The notes below the pieces were generated by a model. That model had not been told where the DNA came from and searched no databases. It worked only from the letters and a program-made list of their open reading frames with translations. Of a DNA stretch of 64,000 nt, positions 39,191 to 47,495 are shown piece after piece. This DNA is from Rhizobium leguminosarum (lineage in GTDB: Bacteria; Pseudomonadota; Alphaproteobacteria; Rhizobiales; Rhizobiaceae). Each line of letters opens with the position of its first letter. Position 1 is the first letter of the stretch. The DNA lies in assembly GCF_001652265.1 (NCBI RefSeq), contig NZ_LWBS01000428.1:62001-126000 (forward strand). The letters run 5' to 3'. The position numbers and the translations under genes were made by a program.

Positions 39191-40039
39191 TCAGGACTTC
39201 ACGGCACCGGCGGTCAGACCGGCGATGATGTGTCTCTGGGCGACGAAAAAGACGATAATGGTGGGAAGGATGGTCAGCGTGATGAAGGCCAGCACCAGCT
39301 GCCACTCCGTGCCGTACTCGCCGCGATAGACCATGATGCCGAGCGGCCAGGGATATTTCGATTCCGAGTTCAGCATGATCAGCGGCAGGATGTAGCTGTT
39401 CCAGCTACCGACGAAGGAGATGATGCTGACGGTGGCGACGATCGGGCGGGAAAGCGGCAGCGAGATATGCCAGAAGAATCTGAGATAACCGCAACCGTCG
39501 ACGAAAGCCGCCTGAAACAATTCTTCCGGAAGGTTGCGGAAATAGTTTCGAAACAGCAGGATACTCATGCCGAGGCCGAAAGCCACCTGCGGCAGCACCA
39601 CGCCCCAATAGGTATCGAGCAGGCCGAGATCGCGGATGCGGATGAACAGCGGCAGGATCGCGGTCGCGGCCGGAAACATCAGGCCGAGCAGGAAATAATT
39701 GAGCAGGAACGACGATCCGAAGAACCGGACATGGGCGAAGGCGAAAGCCGCCATCGACGAAACGATCAGCGTCAGGAGGACGGTGAGCGACGCGATCACC
39801 AGCGAATTGCCGATCTGCAGCCAGTAGCGTTCACCGAAGAGAATGTCGGTATAATTCGCCCATTGCCACTCTGTCGGCAGGCCGAAGGGATTGGTGCGCA
39901 GGTCGCCCAGCGTCTTGAAGCCACCGAGTGCGGTCGTCAGCAGCGGCACGAGCACGATCGCGGCAATCAGGCTCAGCGACGCGTAGAGATAGACGCGTGT
40001 TGATGTGCTCATGCGGATGGAAGAGCTCATATCAGTCAT
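39191..40039 (-). CDS. Sugar ABC transporter permease (MalG/LacG type)
   Basis: This 282-residue permease with six helices has the EAA loop [27 protein letters not shown] and the C-terminal [13 protein letters not shown] usual for CUT1 second permeases. It overlaps the partner permease gene by 8 bases; an internal ATG three codons later is an alternative start. Confidence 0.88.
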   Translation of the reverse strand: MTDMSSSIRMSTSTRVYLYASLSLIAAIVLVPLLTTALGGFKTLGDLRTNPFGLPTEWQWANYTDILFGERYWLQIGNSLVIASLTVLLTLIVSSMAAFAFAHVRFFGSSFLLNYFLLGLMFPAATAILPLFIRIRDLGLLDTYWGVVLPQVAFGLGMSILLFRNYFRNLPEELFQAAFVDGCGYLRFFWHISLPLSRPIVATVSIISFVGSWNSYILPLIMLNSESKYPWPLGIMVYRGEYGTEWQLVLAFITLTILPTIIVFFVAQRHIIAGLTAGAVKS

Positions 40040-40970
40040 GGCGCATGAATATCCTTTTGTAACCGAAGGCGAGCGTCACGCAGATGATGAAGAGCACGAC
40101 GCCGACGGCGCTGCCGAGGCCGACCTGCATGCGCATGACGCCATAGGTGTAGAGGAAGGTGACCATCGTCTGGGTAGAGTTGGACGGCCCGCCGCCCGTC
40201 AGCGGCATGATCATGTCGAAGAGCTGCAGCGAGCCGACGACGGCAAAGAAGATGGAAAGACGCAAGGTCGAGCCGAGCAGCGGCAGCGTGACGTAACGGA
40301 ACTTCTGCCAGCCAGTGGCGCCGTCGATTTCGGCTGCCTCCAGCACGCTCTTGTCGACGGATTGCAGGCCGGCGATGAACAGCATCATGTGGAAGCCGAA
40401 ATATTTCCAGACGATGACGCCAAGCACGGCATAGATCGCCACGTCCTTGTCGGCGAGCACATAAGGGTTGGCGAAGCCGAAGAAGTTGGAAACGGCGGCA
40501 AACAGGCCATAGTCGCCATCATAGACGAAGCGCCAGATAAGACCCGCGGCAACGTCCGCCAGCACATAGGGCAGGAAGAAGATCAGGCGGTAGCCGACGA
40601 CACCCGGAATGCGGTGCGCCAGCATGGTGGCCAGCCAGATGGCGAGCGGCACCTGGATGCAGATCGAGATCACGATGATCAGGCCATTATTGACCAGCGC
40701 CTGGGTGAAAGCCGCATTTCGAAACAGAACCTGGAAATTGCGCAGCGCGATGAACTCGGTCGGCGTGCCGTAGCCATTCCACTTGTAGAGGCTGTACCAG
40801 GCCGCCTCGCCCATCGGCATGATGACGAAGAGCGTGAAAAGCAGCAGCGCCGGCGGCAGGAAGATCAACAGCACCGCCAGCCGGTCATGAGCGACCGAGC
40901 TCTTGCTGTTTGCGGCTCTTCTTGCCGGCCTGGCGGCTGTGGTTATCGATGGGACTGAAATATTGGCCAT
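40032..40970 (-). CDS. Sugar ABC transporter permease (MalF/LacF type)
   Basis: This 312-residue permease has an N-terminal cytoplasmic part, a first helix at about residues 31-50 (LAVLLIFLPPALLLFTLFVI) and an EAA loop (VDKSVLEAAEIDGATGWQKFRYVTLPLL). MPLTGGGPSNSTQTMVTFLYTYG near the end is diagnostic. It is separated from the binding-protein gene by 82 bases holding a strong hairpin. Confidence 0.88.
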   Translation of the reverse strand: MANISVPSITTAARPARRAANSKSSVAHDRLAVLLIFLPPALLLFTLFVIMPMGEAAWYSLYKWNGYGTPTEFIALRNFQVLFRNAAFTQALVNNGLIIVISICIQVPLAIWLATMLAHRIPGVVGYRLIFFLPYVLADVAAGLIWRFVYDGDYGLFAAVSNFFGFANPYVLADKDVAIYAVLGVIVWKYFGFHMMLFIAGLQSVDKSVLEAAEIDGATGWQKFRYVTLPLLGSTLRLSIFFAVVGSLQLFDMIMPLTGGGPSNSTQTMVTFLYTYGVMRMQVGLGSAVGVVLFIICVTLAFGYKRIFMRHD

Positions 40971-41003
40971 GGGTCCTGCTTTCGCATCTCGTCGGCAGCA
41001 ATG

Positions 41004-41033
41004 CTGGCGCTCCGAATTTTTGCGGAGCGCCAG
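41004..41033 (-). promoter_or_regulatory. Intercistronic hairpin after binding-protein gene
   Basis: CTGGCGCTCCG (41004-41014) pairs perfectly over 11 bp with CGGAGCGCCAG (41023-41033), with an eight-base AT-rich loop. It sits between the binding-protein gene and the first permease gene and lacks a T tail on the transcribed strand. Its position fits a processing or stability element that keeps binding-protein mRNA high. Confidence 0.65.
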
Positions 41034-41052
41034 GAGGGTCTGCAGGCGCTGG

Positions 41053-42357
41053 TTATTGTTCCAGTTCGAAAGCGTCCTGGATCATCTGGGCGCCGTCCTT
41101 GGAATTCATCTGACCGGAGACGATTTCCACCGACACGTCGTTGACGACACGGCCTACCGCCGCACCGAGATCCTGGTCGAAATAGTTCTGATGCCAGGTC
41201 GAACCGGCCAGCTGTTTTGCCGATTCGGCAAGCAGCGGGTTGGTGACGCCGTCACCGGCGCCGACGGCAACGGGCAGAAGCATGCCGGCCTTGGCCATCG
41301 CCCGCTCATTGTCCGCATTGGTCAGGAAGGCGAGGAAATCGATCGCTTCCTTGGATGCCTTCTTGGTGACGGCCCAGCCGTTCAGACCGCCGAGCGTATC
41401 GGTCGGCTTGCCGGCGCCGCCATCAACCGCCGGGAAGGCGAAACGGCCGATATTTTCGGGTGCGAGACCCTTGCCGTCGCCGGCATTCTTGCGCTGGTTG
41501 GCCTCGGTATTTTCGAAGCCGAGGATGATCGCAGCCTTGCCGTCGCCGAAGACGCCGAGCGCCTGCGGCCAGGTCGAGCCGAGATAGCCGGGCTGGAAGG
41601 GTTCGAGCTTTCCGAGTTCGGCGAGATCGTCGCCCGCCTTGACGATCGCGGGATCGAGGAACCCTTCGCCCTGGCCGGTCTTTGCCGCTTCGAAGACCTT
41701 CTGTCCGCCTTCGCGCATGACGAGATAGCTCCAGTAGAAGTGGATCGGCCACTTCTCACCGCCGCCGCCGGCGATCGGCACGATGCCGGCTGCCTTGATC
41801 TTCTTCACCGTGCCGAGAAAATCAGCCCAGTTCTTGATGTCCTCGGCCTTGACGCCGGCCTTGGCAAACAGCTCCTTGTTGTAGAAAAAGCTGACCAGAC
41901 CGACCTTATAGGGAATAGCCCAGGTCTTGCCTTCGAAGGTCAGGCCATTTACGGAAGCCGGGGTATAGGCGCTACGCAGCTTGCCGCCATCGGCGTCCAG
42001 AGCCGGCGTCACATCCTGGAGCGCGCCGGTTTCGGACTGCTGCTTCAAGACGCCGCCGCCCCAGCTGAAAAAGAAATCGGGCACGTCGTCGGATTGCAGC
42101 AATGTCGGAAGCTTGGCCTTGAAGGCCTCGTTTTCGAGAAACTGCATCTGGATATCGACGTCGGGATGCTGGGCCTCGTATTTCTTGACGATGTCTTCCC
42201 AGGCCGCCACGTATTTCGGGTCGAGCTCGAGATGCAGCCACTTGACGACCGTCGCCGCAGACGCTGCGCCTGCGCCGGCCAGCAACATGCCGGCTGCCGC
42301 GGCCATGGATGCGATACGCCTGCCGCTAGGAGCGGCGCCCTTGAACCTAAAAGTCAT
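41053..42357 (-). CDS. Sugar ABC transporter binding protein (CUT1)
   Basis: This 434-residue periplasmic binding protein (SBP family 1) has a long Arg-containing signal peptide with RRIASMAAAAGMLLAGAGAA, cleaved after ASA at about residue 34. TVVKWLHLELDPKYVAAWEDIV opens the mature chain. LPTLLQSDDVPDFFFSWGGG, WAIPYKVGLVSFFYNKELF and GGLNGWAVTKKASKEAIDFLAFL follow the family order. GGAGG precedes the ATG. It is divergent from the ROK regulator gene and is the first gene of its operon. Confidence 0.9.
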   Translation of the reverse strand: MTFRFKGAAPSGRRIASMAAAAGMLLAGAGAASAATVVKWLHLELDPKYVAAWEDIVKKYEAQHPDVDIQMQFLENEAFKAKLPTLLQSDDVPDFFFSWGGGVLKQQSETGALQDVTPALDADGGKLRSAYTPASVNGLTFEGKTWAIPYKVGLVSFFYNKELFAKAGVKAEDIKNWADFLGTVKKIKAAGIVPIAGGGGEKWPIHFYWSYLVMREGGQKVFEAAKTGQGEGFLDPAIVKAGDDLAELGKLEPFQPGYLGSTWPQALGVFGDGKAAIILGFENTEANQRKNAGDGKGLAPENIGRFAFPAVDGGAGKPTDTLGGLNGWAVTKKASKEAIDFLAFLTNADNERAMAKAGMLLPVAVGAGDGVTNPLLAESAKQLAGSTWHQNYFDQDLGAAVGRVVNDVSVEIVSGQMNSKDGAQMIQDAFELEQ

Positions 42358-42464
42358 GATTTTCCTCCCAGGGGCCTATCCTCACAATTTTTCCCCTATG
42401 CGGATTAATTCAACGGAGCTTTCGCATATTGTCAACCCAATGCCTCTATTTTTATCAAATGCGC

Positions 42465-42494
42465 TTGACAGGACCGCTGAATTCCCGACTATTT
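42465..42494 (+). promoter_or_regulatory. Sigma-70-type promoter of the ROK regulator gene
   Basis: TTGACA at 42465-42470, a spacer of 18, and CTATTT at 42489-42494 fit the rhizobial housekeeping consensus (CTTGAC, about 17, CTATAT). It lies 65 bases upstream of the 42559 start. AT-rich inverted pieces just downstream (TATTT ... AAATA) could be the regulator's own site. Confidence 0.5.
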
Positions 42495-42558
42495 ATTTCG
42501 TAACCCGTTAAAAATATTTGGGTTCCGCCCCAACGAAACGCTCGCCTGGCTAGTTCCA

Positions 42559-43758
42559 ATGAAGACTGCAGATCCCGAATTAATGCGCGCGATCAATCGC
42601 TTGAACGTGCTCGATACCATCAGGCGCCATGGTCCGATCTCGCGGATAGAGATCAGCGAGCGTACCGAACTTTCCACCACGACCGTTTCGGCGATCACCG
42701 CCTCGCTGCTCGACGACGGGCTGATCCTGCCGCGGCACGAAGGCGATATCCGCAATGAGGCCGTGCGCGGCCGGCCACGGGTGATGCTGGAGCTCAATCC
42801 CGATGCCGCCCGCGTGGTCGGCGCCAAGATCGCCGCCAACAGGATGGTCTTCGTCGTCACCAATTTCCGCGGCGACGTGCTGTCGAAGCTCGCCTTGCCG
42901 ATCCGCATCGACCGGCAGCCGATCGGCGTCATCGCCGATCTGGTCGAGGATGGTGTCCGGCGCTGCGTCGTCGATGCCGGGCTTTCGCTGGAGGATGTCG
43001 ACAGCGTCTGCCTCGGCTTTCCCGGCGTCATCGAGCACCGCACCGGCTATATCAGGAGCAGCCCGATCTTTCGCGACACCAATGTCGATTTCGCCGCCGA
43101 GATGTCGACGCGGCTGGCGACGCCGACCATTGTCGAAAGCGACGCCCACGCCATCACGCTTGGCCATCACTGGTTCGGGAAGGCCCGCGATCTCGAAGAT
43201 ATGGTGTTGATTTCGCTAGAGCAGACGCTGGGTCTCGGGGTCCTGCACGGCAACAGCCTGTTTCGTGGCGCCGGCGGCCTCAGCCACAATCTCGGCGATC
43301 TCGTGCTCGGCATGGGACCGAACGGCGTCGTCCGGCTTTTCAGCCAGGCCGGCGAAAGCGCGATCCTCGGCGAACAGCAGGCCGACGGGCGTTTTGCCGA
43401 AGCGATCCGTCTCGGGCGCGGCATGAACCATGCCCAGGCCCTGATCAAGGCCGATGACGACCGGCTGATCAGCGCCGCCATCCGCGCCGGCGAAGCGGTG
43501 GGATTGACCATTGCCAACATCGTTACGCTGTTTGCGCCGCCGCGGGTCATTCTGGTCGGGTCGAGCCTGGCGCTCGGCGAACCCTTTCTCAACAGCCTGC
43601 GCGATGCCTATACGCTCGCCATTCCGCCATCGCTGCGTGGGGTGAGCGAGCTCGTCTTCGACGATTCGACCGATGATTTCTGGGCGCAGGGTGCGGCGGC
43701 AGTGGCGCTCTACGAACTCTACGAATCGCCCTGGAGCACGACAGGGCCGGCGCTCTGA
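42559..43758 (+). CDS. ROK family transcriptional regulator
   Basis: This 399-residue NagC/Mlc-like protein has an N-terminal winged helix (about residues 5-65, with DTIRRHGPISRIEISERTELSTTTVSAITASLLDDGLI) and a ROK sugar-kinase-like domain. CLGFPGVIEHRTGYIRSSPIF, ESDAHAITLGHHWFGKARD and GAGGLSHNLGDLVLG are visible. The zinc-binding Cys cluster of catalytic ROK kinases (CGCxGCxE) is absent, consistent with a regulator. It is divergent from the importer operon and is followed after 34 bases by the dehydrogenase gene, so it probably controls both. Confidence 0.88.
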   Translation: MKTADPELMRAINRLNVLDTIRRHGPISRIEISERTELSTTTVSAITASLLDDGLILPRHEGDIRNEAVRGRPRVMLELNPDAARVVGAKIAANRMVFVVTNFRGDVLSKLALPIRIDRQPIGVIADLVEDGVRRCVVDAGLSLEDVDSVCLGFPGVIEHRTGYIRSSPIFRDTNVDFAAEMSTRLATPTIVESDAHAITLGHHWFGKARDLEDMVLISLEQTLGLGVLHGNSLFRGAGGLSHNLGDLVLGMGPNGVVRLFSQAGESAILGEQQADGRFAEAIRLGRGMNHAQALIKADDDRLISAAIRAGEAVGLTIANIVTLFAPPRVILVGSSLALGEPFLNSLRDAYTLAIPPSLRGVSELVFDDSTDDFWAQGAAAVALYELYESPWSTTGPAL

Positions 43759-43792
43759 GGAGCGACACAATCAAGACTTAATGGAGGAATTC

Positions 43793-44893
43793 ATGGACAA
43801 GGTCGGTATCGGCATCATCGGATGCGGCAATATTTCGGGCGCCTATCTCACGGCGATGGCATCCTTTCCCATTCTCGACATCCGCGGCGTCGCCGATCTC
43901 AACCGGGAGCTGGCGGAAGCAAAGGCTGCGGAATTCAATGTTCCCGTCAAGACGGTCGAGGAGCTTTTCGCCGATCCCAAGGTCGAGATCATCGTCAATC
44001 TGACGATCCCGAAGGCCCATGTTGCCGTGGCGTTGCAGGCACTCGAGGCCGGCAAGCACACCTATTCGGAAAAGCCGCTCGGGATTAATTTCGCGGAAGG
44101 GAAAAAATTGGCGGAGGCCGCCAAGGCGAGGAATCTGCGCATTGGTGCTGCCCCCGACACCTTCCTCGGCGGCGGCCATCAGACGGCGCGCGCCCTGATC
44201 GATCAAGGCGTCATCGGGCAGCCGGTCGGCGGCTCGGCGACCTTCATGTGCCCGGGCCATGAGCGCTGGCATCCGAACCCGGCCTTCTTTTATGAAGTCG
44301 GCGGCGGGCCGATGCTCGATATGGGCCCCTATTATATCACCGATCTCGTCAATCTTCTCGGATCGGTTTCACAAGTTGCGGGCTTTGCGACGACGCCGCG
44401 CGCGGAACGGCTGATCACCAGCGAACCGCGCAATGGCGAGCGTATTCCCGTACATGTGCCGACCCATATTACCGGCATGATGGCCTTTGCCAACGGCGCC
44501 GTCGTCCAGATCGCCATGAGCTTCGATGTCGCCGGCCACAAGCATGTGCCGCTGGAGGTCTATGGAACCGAAGGCACGCTTGTTGTTCCCGATCCCAACA
44601 AGTTCGCCGGCCCGGTGGAATATCTGAAGAAGGGCGGTCCGTTCGAGGGCCAACCGGTCACCGCGCCCTATGCCGACGGCAACTACCGCTCGCTCGGCGT
44701 CGCCGACATGGCGCATGCGATCCGCTCCAACCGGCCGCACCGCGCCAATGGCGACCTGGCGCTGCATGTGCTCGAAGTCATGGAAGCATTCCACACCGCC
44801 GCCGCGACCGGCCGAACGGTCACGATCACCACGGCGACGGAGCGCCCTGCCCCGCTGTCCGATTCCATCGTCGACGGACGGCTGGCGAAATAA
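43793..44893 (+). CDS. Gfo/Idh/MocA family dehydrogenase (ThuB-like context)
   Basis: This 366-residue NAD(P)-dependent sugar oxidoreductase has a Rossmann start KVGIGIIGCGNISGAYL. The EKP motif is in GKHTYSEKPLGINFAEGKKL (about residues 90-105), and the C-terminal domain has GGPMLDMGPYYITDLVNLLG with the usual Asp/Tyr. GGAGG precedes the ATG at 43793; upstream in-frame sequence overlaps the ROK gene and is excluded. It precedes a ThuA-like gene by 18 bases. The same pair (ThuA with a Gfo/Idh/MocA protein, ThuB) occurs in the trehalose locus of Sinorhizobium, where keto-sugar formation is implied. Confidence 0.9.
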   Translation: MDKVGIGIIGCGNISGAYLTAMASFPILDIRGVADLNRELAEAKAAEFNVPVKTVEELFADPKVEIIVNLTIPKAHVAVALQALEAGKHTYSEKPLGINFAEGKKLAEAAKARNLRIGAAPDTFLGGGHQTARALIDQGVIGQPVGGSATFMCPGHERWHPNPAFFYEVGGGPMLDMGPYYITDLVNLLGSVSQVAGFATTPRAERLITSEPRNGERIPVHVPTHITGMMAFANGAVVQIAMSFDVAGHKHVPLEVYGTEGTLVVPDPNKFAGPVEYLKKGGPFEGQPVTAPYADGNYRSLGVADMAHAIRSNRPHRANGDLALHVLEVMEAFHTAAATGRTVTITTATERPAPLSDSIVDGRLAK

Positions 44894-44911
44894 GTTTCAG
44901 GAGGAAAGACT

Positions 44912-45553
44912 ATGCGTGAAGCACTGATCGTCTGGGGCGGCTGGAGCGGGCATGAGCCGCAGGAGTGCGCCGAAATCATCAAGACCATGCTCGAGGAAGA
45001 CGGTTTCAAGGTCTATCTCGAACACGGCACCGAGGCGCTTGCCGACCCTTCCGTCCATGATCTCAGCCTCGTCGTGCCGATCATGACGATGTCGAAGATC
45101 GAGAAGGAGGAGGTCAAGAACCTCGCCACGGCGATCGAAAGCGGCGTCGGTATCGCCGGCTATCACGGCGGCGCAGGCGATGCCTTCCGCGACTCCGTCG
45201 ATTACCAGTTCATCATCGGCGGCCAGTGGGTGGCTCACCCCGGCAACATCATCGACTATACCGTCAACATCACACGGCCTGACGATCCGCTCGTGGAGGG
45301 TATCGCCGATTTCCCCTATACCTCAGAGCAATATTACATGCATGTCGACCCCTCGAACGAGGTTCTGGCGACGACGAAATTCACCGGCGATCACGCCTAC
45401 TGGATCGACGGCGTCGTCATGCCTGTCGTCTGGAAGCGTAAATACGGCAAAGGCCGCGTCTTCTATTCCTCGCTCGGCCATCAGGCCAAGGAATTCGACG
45501 TTCCCCAAATGAAGACCATCTTCCGCCGCGGCGCCAACTGGGCGGCGCGGTAA
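44912..45553 (+). CDS. ThuA-like protein
   Basis: This 213-residue protein matches the ThuA (trehalose-utilisation) family, a class-I glutamine-amidotransferase-like fold. EALIVWGGWSGHEPQECAEI starts the first strand, VGIAGYHGGAGDAF is the central motif and GRVFYSSLGHQAKEFDVPQMKTI closes the domain. AGGAGGAAAG precedes the ATG. It is the last gene of the ROK-dehydrogenase-ThuA unit. Family members are linked to metabolism of 3-keto-disaccharides or similar sugars; the exact reaction here is an inference from the neighbours. Confidence 0.85.
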   Translation: MREALIVWGGWSGHEPQECAEIIKTMLEEDGFKVYLEHGTEALADPSVHDLSLVVPIMTMSKIEKEEVKNLATAIESGVGIAGYHGGAGDAFRDSVDYQFIIGGQWVAHPGNIIDYTVNITRPDDPLVEGIADFPYTSEQYYMHVDPSNEVLATTKFTGDHAYWIDGVVMPVVWKRKYGKGRVFYSSLGHQAKEFDVPQMKTIFRRGANWAAR

Positions 45554-45581
45554 GACATTCTGGTTCGTGTGGATCCAAGAA

Positions 45582-45760
45582 AAGCCCCTCCCCAACCCCT
45601 CCCCACAAGGGGGAGGGGCTAAGATGCCGCACTGCTTGCGATAACCTCTGTCGCAATAATCCGTAGAACGGTCACAGCGAGCAAGAGCTCGCTTTTGTTG
45701 CTGGCTCTCCGGCCGCGGTTTAGCCCCTCCCCCTTGTGGGGAGGGGTTGGGGAGGGGTTT
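45582..45760. repeat. Pair of 40-base inverted repeats
   Basis: The 40 bases at 45582-45621 (starting AAGCCCCTCCCCAACCCC) are present in reverse complement at 45721-45760 with about two differences. About 100 bases lie between, including a small GCGAGC...GCTCGC hairpin. Nothing in the 179 bases codes for protein. The layout suits a non-autonomous mobile repeat or a very stable mRNA fold between the ThuA-like gene and the convergent DUF2938 gene. The CCCCTCCCC wording is frequent in Rhizobium genomes. Confidence 0.7.
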
Positions 45761-45769
45761 TGGCTGGTC

Positions 45770-46246
45770 TCAGCCGATGATCAGTGCCGTCCCGTAGAGC
45801 CCCAGCGCAAAAACGGTGTGGGCGAGAAGGTTGAAGCACCGGACCTTGTTCGGGGTCGGATGTTTGGCGGCGGCCCAGCCGATGCCGAGGCCGGGCTGCA
45901 GCAGGAACCACCCTGCCCCGACGGTGACGATGCCGAAGACCCAGGCGGGAAGAAATGTCGGAGCCGCCAGCCAGGCCGAGCCCATGATCATGGCAAAGAT
46001 CACGCCATAGAGGATGCCGACGGCATAATGGCTGATCCAGCCGAGCGCCAGCTCATGGGCATAGGGCTCGGCGTCGGCAATGCTCTCGTGAAAGACCTTG
46101 CCGCGGCCGAGGTGCCAGAACCAGCGCCCCACCGGAGCCCAGTTGGGCGCCGACTGGCCGAACTGGGTGAGCAGGATCGCCCAGAGGTCCATGAGGATGG
46201 TTGCGCCGGCGCCGATCACCAGGCCGCGCCACAGAATATCGAACAT
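45770..46246 (-). CDS. DUF2938 family membrane protein
   Basis: This 158-residue integral membrane protein with four predicted helices reads RGLVIGAGATILMDLWAILL, then WAPVGRWFWHLGRGKVFHES, YAHELALGWISHYAVGILYGVIFAMI, and NKVRCFNLLAHTVFALGLYGTALI. This matches my memory of DUF2938, whose function is not known. The start ATG at 46246 has only a weak ribosome-binding site. It is monocistronic, downstream of an inverted-repeat element. Confidence 0.72.
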   Translation of the reverse strand: MFDILWRGLVIGAGATILMDLWAILLTQFGQSAPNWAPVGRWFWHLGRGKVFHESIADAEPYAHELALGWISHYAVGILYGVIFAMIMGSAWLAAPTFLPAWVFGIVTVGAGWFLLQPGLGIGWAAAKHPTPNKVRCFNLLAHTVFALGLYGTALIIG

Positions 46247-46469
46247 TGGGAATCACCGGAAAGCGTTGCGATTGCAGGACGCTACAAGATCATCGCAGAC
46301 GCTCTGGCGCAATGGCTCCGGTGAATTCAAAGGCCACATAGGGGAAAGATTCCGAGGCTAATCCGGCTGCGGTCCGCCCTCGCCCTGCGCCTCACCCGCA
46401 CCATTGCCGAAGGACGCACGGCGCTCTAGCATGTCTGTGGGAGCTGTCCGTTCTGACCCCGACTTGGAA

Positions 46470-47387
46470 TCATGGATTTCCAGTGAGCTTCTTCCCAGCC
46501 CAGGTTCCGATCAACATCGTCATAAACCGTTCGGCCGCCGGAGACAGCGTTCCTCCGCGGCGGCGGACGATGCCGATTGTACGGGATATTTCCGGGTTTC
46601 GGATCGGTCTGGTAACGAGGAACGGATGATCCTCCTGGGGGGTCGCGAGCTTTGGCAGAACCGAAATTCCCAATCCGGCTTCGACAAGACCGAGTGACGT
46701 CGAAAGATGGGTCACCTCATAGGACCATCGCAATTTCAGGTTGGATTTGGCCAATGCGGCGTCGAGAAGCGTTCGGTTGCCGCTGGAACGATGAACCGTG
46801 ATAAGCTGATAGGGTGTCAGATCTCCCCATTCCAGTTCATCTCTCAATGCTAACGGATGGTCATTGCGAGCCGCAAGAACGAACGGATCCTCGATCAGCC
46901 GCTCGAAGACGAGGTCGGGATCGGATAATCCCATAATATTGATACCGAACTCGACTTCCCCTCGCGCAACGGCTTGCAAACCATCGGTCGCCGGTAAGTC
47001 GAGAATCCGAAACCGGATGTGGGGATATTCAACACTGAACTGCTTAATGACCGTCGGAAGAAAATAAAACGCGGCCGTCGGCAGACACGCGATCGTGACG
47101 AGCCCGCTGCGCTGTGATCCGGCATCGCGAACCGCAAAAAGCGATGTATCGAATTCTTCCAGCATGCGTCTCACCAAGGGGATGAGTTCGGCCCCCAAAG
47201 CGGTGGTGGAAACATGCCGTGTCGTTCGTTCAAGCAGCGGCGCGCCTATGGCGAGTTCCAACTTTTGAATTCGTCGGCTGAGGGCCGGTTGTGACAGGTT
47301 GAGCAGTTCAGCCGAGCGGTGGAAGTTTTCCAACTCTACGACCGCCAGAAAGGCCCGCAAATCCAAAATCTCGCAATTAATGCTCAC
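46470..47387 (-). CDS. LysR family regulator
   Basis: This 305-residue regulator has the LysR winged helix (LRAFLAVVELENFHRSAELLNLSQPALSRRIQKLELAIGAPLLER, about residues 9-55) and a sensor domain with VTIACLPTAAFYFLPTVIKQF and GLVEAGLGISVLPKLA. The start is a GTG at 47387. It is divergent from the PrpF/GalD-like gene with 108 bases between, the normal arrangement for LysR control of an aromatic-acid or tricarboxylate gene. Confidence 0.9.
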   Translation of the reverse strand: MSINCEILDLRAFLAVVELENFHRSAELLNLSQPALSRRIQKLELAIGAPLLERTTRHVSTTALGAELIPLVRRMLEEFDTSLFAVRDAGSQRSGLVTIACLPTAAFYFLPTVIKQFSVEYPHIRFRILDLPATDGLQAVARGEVEFGINIMGLSDPDLVFERLIEDPFVLAARNDHPLALRDELEWGDLTPYQLITVHRSSGNRTLLDAALAKSNLKLRWSYEVTHLSTSLGLVEAGLGISVLPKLATPQEDHPFLVTRPIRNPEISRTIGIVRRRGGTLSPAAERFMTMLIGTWAGKKLTGNP

Positions 47388-47411
47388 AACGCATCATTCC
47401 CTTCATTATTC

Positions 47412-47446
47412 GCATTTCACAAATTAATCAACTTTCCGCTAAATGC
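47412..47446. promoter_or_regulatory. Candidate LysR binding region
   Basis: GCATTT (47412-47417) and AAATGC (47441-47446) are inverse hexamers 23 bases apart within the divergent promoter region. LysR sites often hold such dyads with A/T-rich centres. The assignment rests on position and symmetry only. Confidence 0.35.
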
Positions 47447-47495
47447 AATAACGAAGCCGATTGATACGAAAATCACATTGGTAATGGAAGCGACG

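Noticed and set aside
40903..42408. Plus-strand frame of 501 codons.
   Set aside because: It spans two minus-strand genes (permease start and binding protein) and their intergenic hairpin, so it is a compositional artefact.
45582..45760. Possible CRISPR or insertion sequence.
   Set aside because: Only two inverted copies, no spacers, no transposase; described as an inverted-repeat element instead.
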